A stretch of 17,843 nucleotides of DNA from an uncultured Eubacteriales bacterium (lineage in GTDB: Bacteria > Bacillota > Clostridia > Lachnospirales > Lachnospiraceae). This document shows positions 7,382 through 14,956 of the stretch, one piece after another; the stretch's first letter is position 1; every line of letters begins with the position of its first letter. Made by a program: the position numbers and the translations under genes. The DNA is taken from the NCBI GenBank assembly GCA_900321505.1, contig ONWK01000060.1, positions 1 through 17,843 of the forward strand. The letters run 5' to 3'. Under the pieces are notes generated by a model. It saw only the letters and a list, made by a program, of their open reading frames with translations, did not search any database and was not told where the DNA came from.

Positions 7382-8047
7382 ATGCCGCAGATCACAAATG
7401 ACTGGGCTCCGCGACTTGCCCCGGAGTACGCAAAGCCATACTACAAAGAGCTGTACAGGTTTATTCATGACGAATATGCAAGCAGGATAATATACCCTCC
7501 CGCGCAGGATATATTCAACGCTTTTCATCTCACACCGCTGTCAAAGGTAAAGGTTGTGATAATCGGCCAGGACCCGTATCATGAACCGGGCCAGGCCCAC
7601 GGTCTTTCCTTTTCCGTAAAAAAGGGCGTGGAAATTCCTCCGTCCCTGCAGAACATTTACAAGGAGCTGCATGATGACACAGGCTTCGTGATACCTGATC
7701 ACGGTGACCTCACAGCCTGGGCCGATCAGGGAGTATTGCTGCTGAACGCCGTTCTCACCGTGCGTGCTCACGCCGCAGCATCCCATCGCGGCAAGGGCTG
7801 GGAGCAGTTCACCGATTCAGTGATACGTATCGTAAATGATGAAGACCGGCCCATAGTATTCATGCTCTGGGGCGGCTTTGCCAGATCCAAGGCTCCCATG
7901 CTGACCAATCCGAAGCATCTGGTCCTGGAAGCCCCGCACCCCAGTCCCCTCTCCGTATACAGAGGCTTCTTCGGCTGCAGGCATTTCTCAAAGGCCAATC
8001 AGTTTCTTGCGGAAAACGGAGTTGAACCCGTGGACTGGCAGATATAA
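7382..8047 (+). CDS. ung: Uracil-DNA glycosylase, family 1
   Basis: Removes uracil from DNA, starting base excision repair. The 221 aa length is normal for family 1. The water-activating motif GQDPYH is at residues 62-67 with catalytic Asp64. The uracil-specificity block LLLNAVLTVR is at about 119-128 (Asn122), and the leucine-loop motif HPSPLS at 186-191 (His186) is followed by GFFGCRHFSKAN, typical of the family C-terminus. The start ATG has AGAGG seven bases upstream. It is a single-gene unit facing away from the MATE-ATPase gene and towards the putP end, and is closed by the shared terminator. Nothing unusual is seen. Confidence 0.97.
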   Translation: MPQITNDWAPRLAPEYAKPYYKELYRFIHDEYASRIIYPPAQDIFNAFHLTPLSKVKVVIIGQDPYHEPGQAHGLSFSVKKGVEIPPSLQNIYKELHDDTGFVIPDHGDLTAWADQGVLLLNAVLTVRAHAAASHRGKGWEQFTDSVIRIVNDEDRPIVFMLWGGFARSKAPMLTNPKHLVLEAPHPSPLSVYRGFFGCRHFSKANQFLAENGVEPVDWQI

Positions 8048-8116
8048 CATTTTCTGATCGGGCAGGGTGCCGGACAAAAAAGCATCCCCGCCTGCCGGTC
8101 GTATCGCGCAAAAATA

Positions 8117-8164
8117 AAAATGGCTGACAGTCCTGTGCCTTCACAGCAGACCGTCAGCCATTTT
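8117..8164. terminator. Bidirectional terminator between ung and putP
   Basis: AAAATGGCTGAC (8117-8128) and GTCAGCCATTTT (8153-8164) form a perfect 12-bp stem. An inner CTGTG/CACAG hairpin lies in the loop. A-runs on one side and T-runs on the other let it act for ung (+) and for the glgB-putP transcript (-). Confidence 0.85.
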
Positions 8165-8183
8165 AAATGCCGGTAAGAAACCT

Positions 8184-9728
8184 CTACATAGCCTTTACTT
8201 CATCAAATTCCTTCTGTATCTCCTCATTGGGAGCCTTTGTCAGCAGACTGAATACTACAATAAAGATCGCAGATACCAGGAATGCGGGTGCCAGTTCATA
8301 AAGATCCCAGCCGCCGCCCATGGGGCGTACAAGATATTTCCAGATGAATACCATGGCACCGCCGGATATCATGCCCGCAATGGCGCCTGCAGTATTGGTT
8401 CTCTTCCAGAAAAGCGAGAACAGCATGACCGGTCCGAATACGGCACCGAAGCCGGCCCACGCAAAGGATACGATATTAAAGACTGAGCTGTCAGGATTCC
8501 ATGCGATGATCACGCCCAGCACTGCCACTACGACCAGCGTAAGACGTGCAGTAAGCATCGATGCCTTCTCGCTCATTTTGATCTTAAATGTATCGCGGAA
8601 GATATTTTCGGATACCGCACTGGATGCCGCGATCAGCTGAGAATCCGCTGTTGACATTGTGGATGCCAGAATTCCGGCGATGATGAGTCCACCGATCAGC
8701 GCATAACCGAAGCCATTCTCGGCGATATGTCTTGCCAGAACAACTATAAGCGTTTCCGCCTTGGAAGCGCTTGTGGGATCCTCGATCAGAGAATCCAGCG
8801 CCCCGGTCTCAGTCATAGCTCTTCCGACTATACCAAGGAAGATCGCAACCGCCAGAGAGATCACTACCCATACGGAAGCAACCCGGCGTGAGAGCTTAAG
8901 CTCCTTTGCATCCCTCGCTGCCATGAAACGGAGAAGGATGTGAGGCATACCGAAGTAACCGAGTCCCCAGCAGAACATGGTTATCTTATTAAAGATTCCG
9001 TAAGCATCAGCTCCGCCTGTAACATTATTATGCGTAGCCGAAAGATCCAGATAACCTGCCAGATTATTTGCGTTTTCCACAACAGCGCCAAAACCTCCGG
9101 CATGATAGATACCATAACCGAGAACGATAAAGAGCGCGATGGTCATAACGATAGACTGCACAAAGTCCGTACGTGATGCAGCCAGGAACCCGCCTGTCGT
9201 GGTATAAGCAATGATCACTACGGCTGAAATCACCATGGCTACTTCATATTTAACATCAAAAAGATTCATGAAAAGCTTGCCGCAGGCCGAAAATCCCGAA
9301 GCCGTGTACGGAACAAAGAATACGATGATGGCAATGGCGCCAACGAGAAGCGTAACATTGCTGTTGTCACGGAAACGTTTCTTGAAATAATCCGGGATAG
9401 TGATGGCATTTACCTTCTCGGAGTAATTTCTGAGACGCTTGGCCGTAAAGAGCCAGTTAAGATAAGTTCCTACCGCAAGACCGAAGACTGTCCAGCCTGC
9501 ATCGGCGATACCCGAAAAGTAAGCCAGTCCCGGAACGCCCATGAGAAGGTACGAGCTCATATCCGATGCTTCCGCACTCATGGCCGTAACAAAGGGCCCA
9601 AGTTTACGTCCGCCCAGATAGAAGTCTCCGACATCATTTGTGTTTCTGGATGATAAAAAGCCTATGACCAGCATGCCGACCAGATAGACTCCTATGGCAA
9701 CCAGAATACCGATTTGTGCCGTTGTCAT
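8184..9728 (-). CDS. putP: Sodium/proline symporter
   Basis: 514 aa, close to the roughly 500 aa of PutP (SSS family, LeuT fold, about 13 TM helices). It imports proline with Na+. Visible motifs: GGRKLGPFVTAMSAEASDMS at residues 39-58, with Asp56 and Ser58 matching the Na+/proline residues Asp55 and Ser57 of E. coli PutP, and MSTADSQLIAASSA at 358-371, whose Ser359-Thr360 match the second Na+ ligand pair. LPDYF-type motif IPDYFKKRF is at 111-119. A Glu replaces the Gly of the usual SAGASDMS. The last 25 residues are a charged cytoplasmic tail. The start ATG has AGAGG eight bases upstream, inside the end of the preceding gene, from which it is separated by 3 nt. Last gene of the glgB transcript. 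Proline is the likely substrate but other SSS substrates cannot be excluded. Confidence 0.9.
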   Translation of the reverse strand: MTTAQIGILVAIGVYLVGMLVIGFLSSRNTNDVGDFYLGGRKLGPFVTAMSAEASDMSSYLLMGVPGLAYFSGIADAGWTVFGLAVGTYLNWLFTAKRLRNYSEKVNAITIPDYFKKRFRDNSNVTLLVGAIAIIVFFVPYTASGFSACGKLFMNLFDVKYEVAMVISAVVIIAYTTTGGFLAASRTDFVQSIVMTIALFIVLGYGIYHAGGFGAVVENANNLAGYLDLSATHNNVTGGADAYGIFNKITMFCWGLGYFGMPHILLRFMAARDAKELKLSRRVASVWVVISLAVAIFLGIVGRAMTETGALDSLIEDPTSASKAETLIVVLARHIAENGFGYALIGGLIIAGILASTMSTADSQLIAASSAVSENIFRDTFKIKMSEKASMLTARLTLVVVAVLGVIIAWNPDSSVFNIVSFAWAGFGAVFGPVMLFSLFWKRTNTAGAIAGMISGGAMVFIWKYLVRPMGGGWDLYELAPAFLVSAIFIVVFSLLTKAPNEEIQKEFDEVKAM

Positions 9729-9731
9729 TTT

Positions 9732-10832
9732 TTATTCCTCTCTTTCCCCTTTAGATACCGTTGAAGCATCTGCAGCTTTCGTGCAATCTTCCTCCACACG
9801 CTTCCTGCCGCCCCTGTCCAGTCCCGACAGGACTGCGCCTATCATGAAGGGAACTATCCAGGTAAAGAACCTGTAAAGGATAACGCCTGCCGCAGCAACT
9901 TCTTCGGCAACCCTTGAAGTATATAATAAAATAAAGACAAATTCAAGTGTTCCGATGCTGGCCGGCGAGACCATAACGCCGCTGATCATAAAAACGACTG
10001 CCATCAGACACAGCGATATGAACATATTCTCCATATCCCCGGCAAAGAAAAGTATCCCCGGAATAATATACCAGCTTCCCAGTTTAAGGATGTTCAAGCC
10101 TATTATGGAGAACGCCATCCCGGGATGACCCCAGATGGACCTTCCCTCTTTATTGAATAACCGTATCTGTCCGATAAGGCTTTCCCTCTTATCCGCAAAC
10201 CTCGTGCCTTCCCTCAGCAGCCGGTTTACTATACGCTCCGCCAGCCCCGCGATCCATTTTGACGTAGTTATGAGGATCAGCGCCGTTACGATAAGGCTGA
10301 TCATCACCACACCCAGATACAGATATTTTTTATATTCAAGGATTCCCTGCTGACCTGTGCAGAGCAGAATGATAAAACCTATGATACCGAGGATACCCAC
10401 GGTGATCTTCTGAAATGTATACTGAACCAAAGACATACCGGTCCCCTCCGAGACCGGTATGCCTTCTTTGTTATAATAGTAAACCTGCATGATCCCGTTT
10501 CCGGTTCCCAAAGTAACCAGACGGTAAAATGCACAGATAAGGGCAACCTTTACGCCTTTCCAATAGGGCATGCGGGCAGCCGCATATTTTGTCATACGGC
10601 TGATGATCCCGCCCTCCACCAGGAAGTATACCAGTGCGGCTGACATGCTGAGTATATCCAGATACAGCGGTCTTTCCGCGATCTCCCTGAATGCGTCATG
10701 AAAAAGATCCTGCTGCCAGAAATACACTCCGACCATAACAACAAGGATAATGATCCATTTTACTATGATCCTGGTACTGTTCTTCCTGTCTATGGATACA
10801 GGCGTATCATTTTGCTGATTCCTTAAAGTCAT
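9732..10832 (-). CDS. LPG synthase/flippase-like integral membrane protein (UPF0104/PF03706 type)
   Basis: 366 aa with about eight hydrophobic segments from residue 24 to 342 and no soluble catalytic domain. The late motif GVMVSPASIGTLEFVFILLYTS, followed by AAAGVILYRFFTWIVPFMIG, matches the membrane-domain signature of the MprF/AglD-type family ('P..G..G..E..' then 'R...'). Members are lipid flippases or orphan membrane proteins; the aminoacyl-lipid synthase part of MprF is absent. The start ATG lies 26 nt inside the end of glgB, so translation is probably coupled. Its own ribosome binding site is weak (GGTG). Ordinary length for the stand-alone family. Its substrate is unknown, and its place between a glycogen enzyme and a proline transporter gives no clue. 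Confidence 0.8.
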   Translation of the reverse strand: MTLRNQQNDTPVSIDRKNSTRIIVKWIIILVVMVGVYFWQQDLFHDAFREIAERPLYLDILSMSAALVYFLVEGGIISRMTKYAAARMPYWKGVKVALICAFYRLVTLGTGNGIMQVYYYNKEGIPVSEGTGMSLVQYTFQKITVGILGIIGFIILLCTGQQGILEYKKYLYLGVVMISLIVTALILITTSKWIAGLAERIVNRLLREGTRFADKRESLIGQIRLFNKEGRSIWGHPGMAFSIIGLNILKLGSWYIIPGILFFAGDMENMFISLCLMAVVFMISGVMVSPASIGTLEFVFILLYTSRVAEEVAAAGVILYRFFTWIVPFMIGAVLSGLDRGGRKRVEEDCTKAADASTVSKGEREE

Positions 10833-13041
10833 ATTTCATCACCGTTACAGACAGCGGAGGCACATCCAGGACTATGGACTGCTTCGATCTGTCGCAGGGT
10901 ATTTTTTCAGCCTTTGCAGACTTTGTATTATTCCGTCCCAGTCCTCCGTATTTCGGATCATCCGAAGAGAGAAGCTCCTTATAGGTCGTAAGGCACGGAA
11001 CACCGATACGATAATCCTTTCTTTCCACCGGAACGAAGTTGCAGATGAACAGCAGCTGATCCTTTGCTGTCTTTCCTCTTCTTACGAAGGCAACGACACC
11101 GGATTCGGCATCATCAACCTTTGTCCACTCGAAGCCCATAACATCATTGTCATTATAATAGAGGGCATCGTACTTCGTGTACATATGGTTCAGATCCTTT
11201 ACGAAATCCTGCATACCCTTATGCATCGGATCATCCAGCAGATACCAGTCAAGGCTTCTTGCCTCGGACCATTCTCTCAGCTGTGCGAATTCCTGTCCCA
11301 TGAAAAGAAGCTTCTTGCCCGGATGTCCGCACATGAAACCATAGGCGGTTCTCAGGTTTGCGAATTTATCGAATTCCAGACCGGACATCTTGTTCAGCAT
11401 GGAGCATTTCAGATGAACCACCTCATCATGAGAGATCACAAGGATGTAATTCTCCGAATAGGTGTAGGAAAGGCTGAAGGTAAGCCGGTTATGGTTGAAC
11501 TTACGGAAATACGGATCCAGCTTCATATACTCAAGGAAGTCGTTCATCCATCCCATGTTCCACTTGAAAAGGAAGCCGAGTCCCTTCATATCTGCAGGAG
11601 CCGTAACTCCCGGCCAAGCAGTGGACTCCTCGGCGATCAGATAAGCGCCGGGATTTCTCTCCTCCATAACCTTGTTTATATTCTGCAGCAGGGCTATGGC
11701 TTCAAGATTCTCCTTGCCGCCGTCCTTATTCGCTACCCATTCTCCGTCTCTCTTGCCGTAATCAAGATACAGCATCGAAGCTACCGCATCCACACGAAGT
11801 CCGTCGATGTGATACTTCTCCACCCAGAAAAGAGCATTTGATGTAAGGAAGTTGGAAACCTCATTTCTGCCATAGTCGAAGATATATGTTCCCCAGTCGG
11901 GATGCTCGCCCTTTCTGGGATCTGCATTTTCATAAAGAGCCATGCCGTCGAAACGTCCGAGTCCGTGAGCATCTCTCGGGAAATGTGCCGGTACCCAGTC
12001 AAGGATAACGCCGATGCCGCGTCTGTGCATTTCATCCACGAAATACATAAAGTCAGCGGGAGTACCGTAACGTGAGGTCGGAGCGAAGTAATTTGTCACC
12101 TGATAACCCCAGGAGCCGTCAAAGGGATACTCTGCGATACCCATAAGCTCGATATGGGTATAACCCATTTCCGTGATATAATCGCCCAGCATCTGAGCCA
12201 TTTCCCTGTAGTTATAGAAACCGAAATCGGAATCCTCGATCTTCTTTTTCCAGGAACCCAGATGACACTCGTAGATTGACATGGGCTGCTTGATCCTTGA
12301 AACCCTGTCAACCTTCTTACGCTTCTCTATCCATTCATTATCATTCCAGGTATAGGTAAGATCCGCAACGATATTCGCGTTGTCGGGGCGTACCTGATCC
12401 TGGTTCCCGTAAGGATCGGCCTTGTAAAGTATATCCCCGAAGCGTGTCAGGATCTGGAATTTATATACCGCGCCGGGCATAACATCCGGAATGAAAAGCT
12501 CATATATACCCGATGCCGGATGTATCTGCATCGGATTCAGCGCACCGTCCCACATATTGAAATCACCGACAACGGATACACGTCTTGCATCGGGTGCCCA
12601 TACAGCAAAGTAGGTACCCTTCACGCCGTCGATAGTCATGGGGTGAGCGCCCATTTTGTTGTAGATATCATAGTTCTTACCCTCTGCAAAAAGGTAAGCA
12701 TCATAATCAGTGATCAGTCCGTCGAAGCTGTAGCAGTCTGCTGTCTCAACGGAGGTTCCATCGTAATAATCCGTTACGAAGCGGTACTTATTGCCTTTGA
12801 TCTTCTTCTTCGGGAAATAAATGCCATAAAAGCCGTCATCCCCTATTCTCTCCATGGGTGTCAGGGTCTTACCCGCAGGTGTCTTTATCGAAACCCCTGA
12901 AGAATGAGGCTTAAAACAGGTAATAACCTGTCCGTCACCATAATCATGGATGCCCAAAAGATGCTTTGGTGCGTTGATCTTCCCCTCCATCAGCTCATCA
13001 TAAAGGATCCAGTTGATCCAGTTATGCAGTCTTCCGTCCAT
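10807..13041 (-). CDS. glgB: 1,4-alpha-glucan branching enzyme
   Basis: Forms alpha-1,6 branches in glycogen. 744 aa, GH13. Residues 1-110 form an extra N-terminal carbohydrate-binding-like module. CBM48 lies at about 125-235 (GTYFAVWAPDARRVSVVGDFN), the catalytic barrel at about 255-620, and the C-terminal all-beta domain after it. GH13 regions: DWVPAHF at 348-354, GLRVDAVASMLY at 414-425 (nucleophile Asp418), AEESTAWPGV at 470-479 (acid/base Glu471) and SHDEVVH at 537-543 (Asp539). After SHDEVVH the usual GKGSL/GKKSL reads LKCSM, a departure from textbook GlgB. The start ATG has GAGGAGGG nine bases upstream. It heads a transcript with a consensus-like promoter. No other glycogen genes are in the window, so they must lie elsewhere. 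Confidence 0.97.
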   Translation of the reverse strand: MDGRLHNWINWILYDELMEGKINAPKHLLGIHDYGDGQVITCFKPHSSGVSIKTPAGKTLTPMERIGDDGFYGIYFPKKKIKGNKYRFVTDYYDGTSVETADCYSFDGLITDYDAYLFAEGKNYDIYNKMGAHPMTIDGVKGTYFAVWAPDARRVSVVGDFNMWDGALNPMQIHPASGIYELFIPDVMPGAVYKFQILTRFGDILYKADPYGNQDQVRPDNANIVADLTYTWNDNEWIEKRKKVDRVSRIKQPMSIYECHLGSWKKKIEDSDFGFYNYREMAQMLGDYITEMGYTHIELMGIAEYPFDGSWGYQVTNYFAPTSRYGTPADFMYFVDEMHRRGIGVILDWVPAHFPRDAHGLGRFDGMALYENADPRKGEHPDWGTYIFDYGRNEVSNFLTSNALFWVEKYHIDGLRVDAVASMLYLDYGKRDGEWVANKDGGKENLEAIALLQNINKVMEERNPGAYLIAEESTAWPGVTAPADMKGLGFLFKWNMGWMNDFLEYMKLDPYFRKFNHNRLTFSLSYTYSENYILVISHDEVVHLKCSMLNKMSGLEFDKFANLRTAYGFMCGHPGKKLLFMGQEFAQLREWSEARSLDWYLLDDPMHKGMQDFVKDLNHMYTKYDALYYNDNDVMGFEWTKVDDAESGVVAFVRRGKTAKDQLLFICNFVPVERKDYRIGVPCLTTYKELLSSDDPKYGGLGRNNTKSAKAEKIPCDRSKQSIVLDVPPLSVTVMKYDFKESAK

Positions 13042-13104
13042 TTATAACCCTCCTCAAAATTAGCATCCCGGAGCTTAAACCCCGGCGAAAAACTATCTTT
13101 AGTT

Positions 13105-13133
13105 ATTCTACCATTTTCATACCTTTGTTTCAA
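13105..13133 (-). promoter_or_regulatory. glgB promoter
   Basis: On the minus strand TTGAAA (13133-13128), a 17-base spacer and an extended -10 TGGTAGAAT with TAGAAT at 13110-13105. The leader of about 57 nt contains a CCGG...CCGG hairpin before the GAGGAGGG ribosome binding site. Confidence 0.8.
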
Positions 13134-13152
13134 CCTGCTTTTAGGCGGGTTG
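13131..13152. promoter_or_regulatory. Inverted repeat between the divergent glgB and holA promoters
   Basis: CAACCTGC (13131-13138) and GCGGGTTG (13145-13152) pair over 8 bp with one G-T and a 6-base loop. It abuts both -35 boxes (13128-13133 and 13153-13158), a place where an operator could control both promoters. No protein is inferred. Confidence 0.35.
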
Positions 13153-13181
13153 TTGCATGTCCTGTGAAGACATGGTAGAAT
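13153..13181 (+). promoter_or_regulatory. holA promoter
   Basis: TTGCAT (13153-13158), a 17-base spacer ending CATGG, and TAGAAT (13176-13181) with an extended -10. Initiation near 13188 gives a long leader of about 170 nt that carries the whole palindromic element E2. Confidence 0.7.
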
Positions 13182-13200
13182 TGCTTTACCAGTTAGGGTG

Positions 13201-13313
13201 TATCTATTCAGCGCCCCGGGAAAACATAAAAATCACGGATGGAAAGCTTGCTTTCCAGACTGGTTTTTATGTTTTCCCGGGGATGGCCAGAGGTGCAGGG
13301 CGCTGAATAGTTA
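13201..13313. repeat. Palindromic intergenic element E2 in the holA leader
   Basis: A 113-bp element. Terminal repeats TATCTATTCA (13201-13210) and TGAATAGTTA (13304-13313) match at 9 of 10 positions. The outer arm extends to CTATTCAGCGCCC / GGGCGCTGAATAG (13204-13216 with 13298-13310, perfect). A middle arm of 19 perfect bp starts CCCCGGGAAAAC (13214-13232 with 13264-13282). An inner hairpin GGAAAGC/GCTTTCC is at 13241-13256. As RNA it would form a long cruciform-like fold. It has no ORF. Confidence 0.75.
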
Positions 13314-13329
13314 CTCACATCATATTATG

Positions 13330-13347
13330 CCGGAGGTGATCCTCCGG
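13330..13347 (+). promoter_or_regulatory. Hairpin holding a consensus Shine-Dalgarno upstream of holA
   Basis: CCGGAGG TGAT CCTCCGG is a perfect 7-bp stem. It contains GGAGGTGAT, a full match to the usual 16S rRNA 3' end, but 18 bases from the ATG at 13359, too far for normal use. The likely working site is GGGGAG at 13346-13351, partly in the stem. Confidence 0.45.
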
Positions 13348-13358
13348 GGAGAGAGAAA

Positions 13359-14399
13359 ATGGCTGAAAAGAAAGCCTCCAGAGGCATATTTCAACTGAAA
13401 AAAGAACTGGAAGCGGACGATTTCAAACAATTATACCTTCTTTACGGTTCGGAACGTTATCTGCTTCGCGAATATAAGAAAAAGCTGCTGTCTGCCCTGG
13501 TCGCTGAAGGTGATGACATGAATTTTACAGCCTTTTCCGGTGATAAGATTGATATCCCTTCACTCCTTGACCTTGCGCGTACCATTCCTTTTCTGAGCGA
13601 GCGCCGCGTCATACTGGTTGAGGAAAGCGGTTTCTTCGTCAAGGCTCCCGAAGCCCTTGAAGAAGGACTTAAGACGATCGCGGATTCTACTGTCCTGATA
13701 TTCATTGAGCCGGATCAGGAGAAAAGCACCGGCATGGTTAAAGGCGTGGATAAGCGCGGGCGGCTCTATAAATTCTTTGACAAGGCGGAGGCCGCTTACT
13801 CCTTTGATATTCCCGATGACTCAGACCTTATTTCCTGGATAACCGGCAGGCTTTCCTCGACCGGTCTTCCCATCGAGAAGCGGGTTCCGGAAAGACTCCT
13901 TGACGCAGCCGGAAGGGACATGCAGTCTCTTGAAAACGAAATGGAGAAGCTTATCTCATATACCATGGGGCGGGACCGCATTCTTGTAAAGGATGTGGAG
14001 GATATCTGTATCTCACAGGTCGAGGAAAAAGTATTTGAAATGATAGATGCGCTCTCTTCGCGGGATAAGAAAAAAAGCCTTCAGCTTTACAGCGATCTGC
14101 TGTATCTGAAGGAGCCTCCCATGAAGATAATCGCTCTGATACGCCGGCAGTACCTTATCCTTCTCCGTATCAAGCATATGCAGAAGGATGGTACTCCCAG
14201 AAACAATTTTGCGCGTCTCGCAGGAGTTTCGCCCTATTATCTTAAAAGATACGAGGCCCAGGCAAACAGCTGCAGTTATGAGCAGCTTCTGCATTATGCA
14301 GATGCAGGCTTCGAAGCTTCGATAAAGATACAGCAGGGCGTACTGTCGGACCGCAACTCACTGGAGCAGCTGGTGCTGATGCTTCTGTCGGATAACTAA
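13359..14399 (+). CDS. holA: DNA polymerase III delta subunit
   Basis: The delta subunit opens the sliding clamp in the clamp loader. 346 aa, normal for HolA. The N-terminal segment FKQLYLLYGSERYLLREYKKKLL (about residues 22-44) is the family's P-loop-like start (degenerate, no ATPase motif). A region with ARTIPFLSERRVILVEES (about 73-90) follows, then the AAA lid and the C-terminal collar domain with KEPPMKIIALIRRQYLILLRIKHM at about 252-275, which is typical. The start ATG lies 7 bases after GGGGAG. It is a single gene between its own promoter and a strong terminator. The unusual part is its leader (element E2 and a hairpin), not the protein. Confidence 0.93.
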   Translation: MAEKKASRGIFQLKKELEADDFKQLYLLYGSERYLLREYKKKLLSALVAEGDDMNFTAFSGDKIDIPSLLDLARTIPFLSERRVILVEESGFFVKAPEALEEGLKTIADSTVLIFIEPDQEKSTGMVKGVDKRGRLYKFFDKAEAAYSFDIPDDSDLISWITGRLSSTGLPIEKRVPERLLDAAGRDMQSLENEMEKLISYTMGRDRILVKDVEDICISQVEEKVFEMIDALSSRDKKKSLQLYSDLLYLKEPPMKIIALIRRQYLILLRIKHMQKDGTPRNNFARLAGVSPYYLKRYEAQANSCSYEQLLHYADAGFEASIKIQQGVLSDRNSLEQLVLMLLSDN

Positions 14400-14404
14400 A
14401 GAAA

Positions 14405-14440
14405 GAACCGCCGTGGTGTACTTCCGGCGGTTCTCTTTTT
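14405..14440. terminator. Terminator between holA and rpsT, probably bidirectional
   Basis: GAACCGCCG (14405-14413) and CGGCGGTTC (14425-14433) form a perfect 9-bp stem with an 11-base loop, followed by TCTTTTT for holA. The minus strand has TTTCTTT after the stem, so it can also end rpsT transcription. Confidence 0.9.
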
Positions 14441-14459
14441 AATATGTCCCAGTTTAAAA

Positions 14460-14723
14460 CTAAGCGATCTTATTTACAGCAAGAGAAAGACGTGAGATCT
14501 TACGGGATGCTGTATTCTTGTGATAAATACCCTTTGATGCAGCCTTGCTGATCTCAGATGTTGCTACACGAAGCGCATCCTCTGCCTCTGCCTTGTTTCC
14601 TGCCTCGATAGCAGCCTCAACCTTCTTTACAAGGGTCTTAATCTTTGACTTTGTAGACTTGTTGCGAAGCTCTTTCTTCTTTGCTACCAGGATTCTTTTC
14701 TTAGCTGATTTAATGTTTGCCAA
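14460..14723 (-). CDS. rpsT: 30S ribosomal protein S20, UUG start
   Basis: Small-subunit protein that binds 16S rRNA. 87 aa, highly basic, with the standard start MANIKSAKKRI and the late motif KGIYHKNTASRKISRLS. The start codon is TTG (14723-14721), nine bases after GGAGG; no in-frame ATG lies nearby, and the TTG gives the family's exact N-terminus. In E. coli rpsT also starts with UUG and S20 represses its own translation. The window shows a strong promoter and a leader of about 114 nt, which would allow something similar, but this is inference. It is a single gene between the HAD gene upstream and the shared terminator. Confidence 0.97.
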   Translation of the reverse strand: MANIKSAKKRILVAKKKELRNKSTKSKIKTLVKKVEAAIEAGNKAEAEDALRVATSEISKAASKGIYHKNTASRKISRLSLAVNKIA

Positions 14724-14837
14724 AGCTCTGTACCTCCAAAAAATGTAAATGAGTTATATATAGCGGATCCCATTTAGCCAAGACACGGTCAGCTTCGAAA
14801 AGCCGGGCATGTGGAATCATTAACGATAGTCACGCAG
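14724..14837 (-). promoter_or_regulatory. Long rpsT leader with possible autoregulatory structure
   Basis: About 114 nt between the predicted start of transcription and the TTG. It contains a 6-bp hairpin with a TTCG loop (minus CGGCTT TTCG AAGCTG, 14805-14790) and an AT-rich segment before GGAGG. The length is unusual for a single small gene and fits a ribosomal-protein leader; no known Rfam leader is recognised. Confidence 0.35.
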
Positions 14838-14843
14838 AACAGT

Positions 14844-14872
14844 ATGATAGCACCCGAATAAGGATTCGTCAA
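14844..14872 (-). promoter_or_regulatory. Strong rpsT promoter
   Basis: On the minus strand TTGACG (14872-14867), a 17-base spacer and extended -10 TGCTATCAT with TATCAT at 14849-14844. Near-consensus, as expected for a ribosomal protein gene. Confidence 0.85.
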
Positions 14873-14914
14873 GCACTTTTCTTTACTTGTATCCGAAAAC
14901 TAAGCTGTGGCACC

Positions 14915-14946
14915 TAATTCCCATAATTAGTGATATATGGGGATTA
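14915..14946 (-). terminator. Weak hairpin after the HAD gene
   Basis: TAATTCCCATA (14915-14925) pairs with TATGGGGATTA (14936-14946), 11 bp with one G-T. It lies just after the HAD stop on the minus strand but has no U-run, so it may be a poor terminator or an RNA 3'-end hairpin. Confidence 0.35.
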
Positions 14947-14956
14947 TGAGCAGCTC

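Noticed and set aside
11185..11841. 218-codon open frame on the plus strand
   Set aside because: Antisense to the GlgB catalytic domain; no start signal or family trait.
13201..13313. Insertion sequence remnant
   Set aside because: No transposase-like reading frame and no convincing target duplication beside the terminal repeats, so only a non-coding repeat is claimed.
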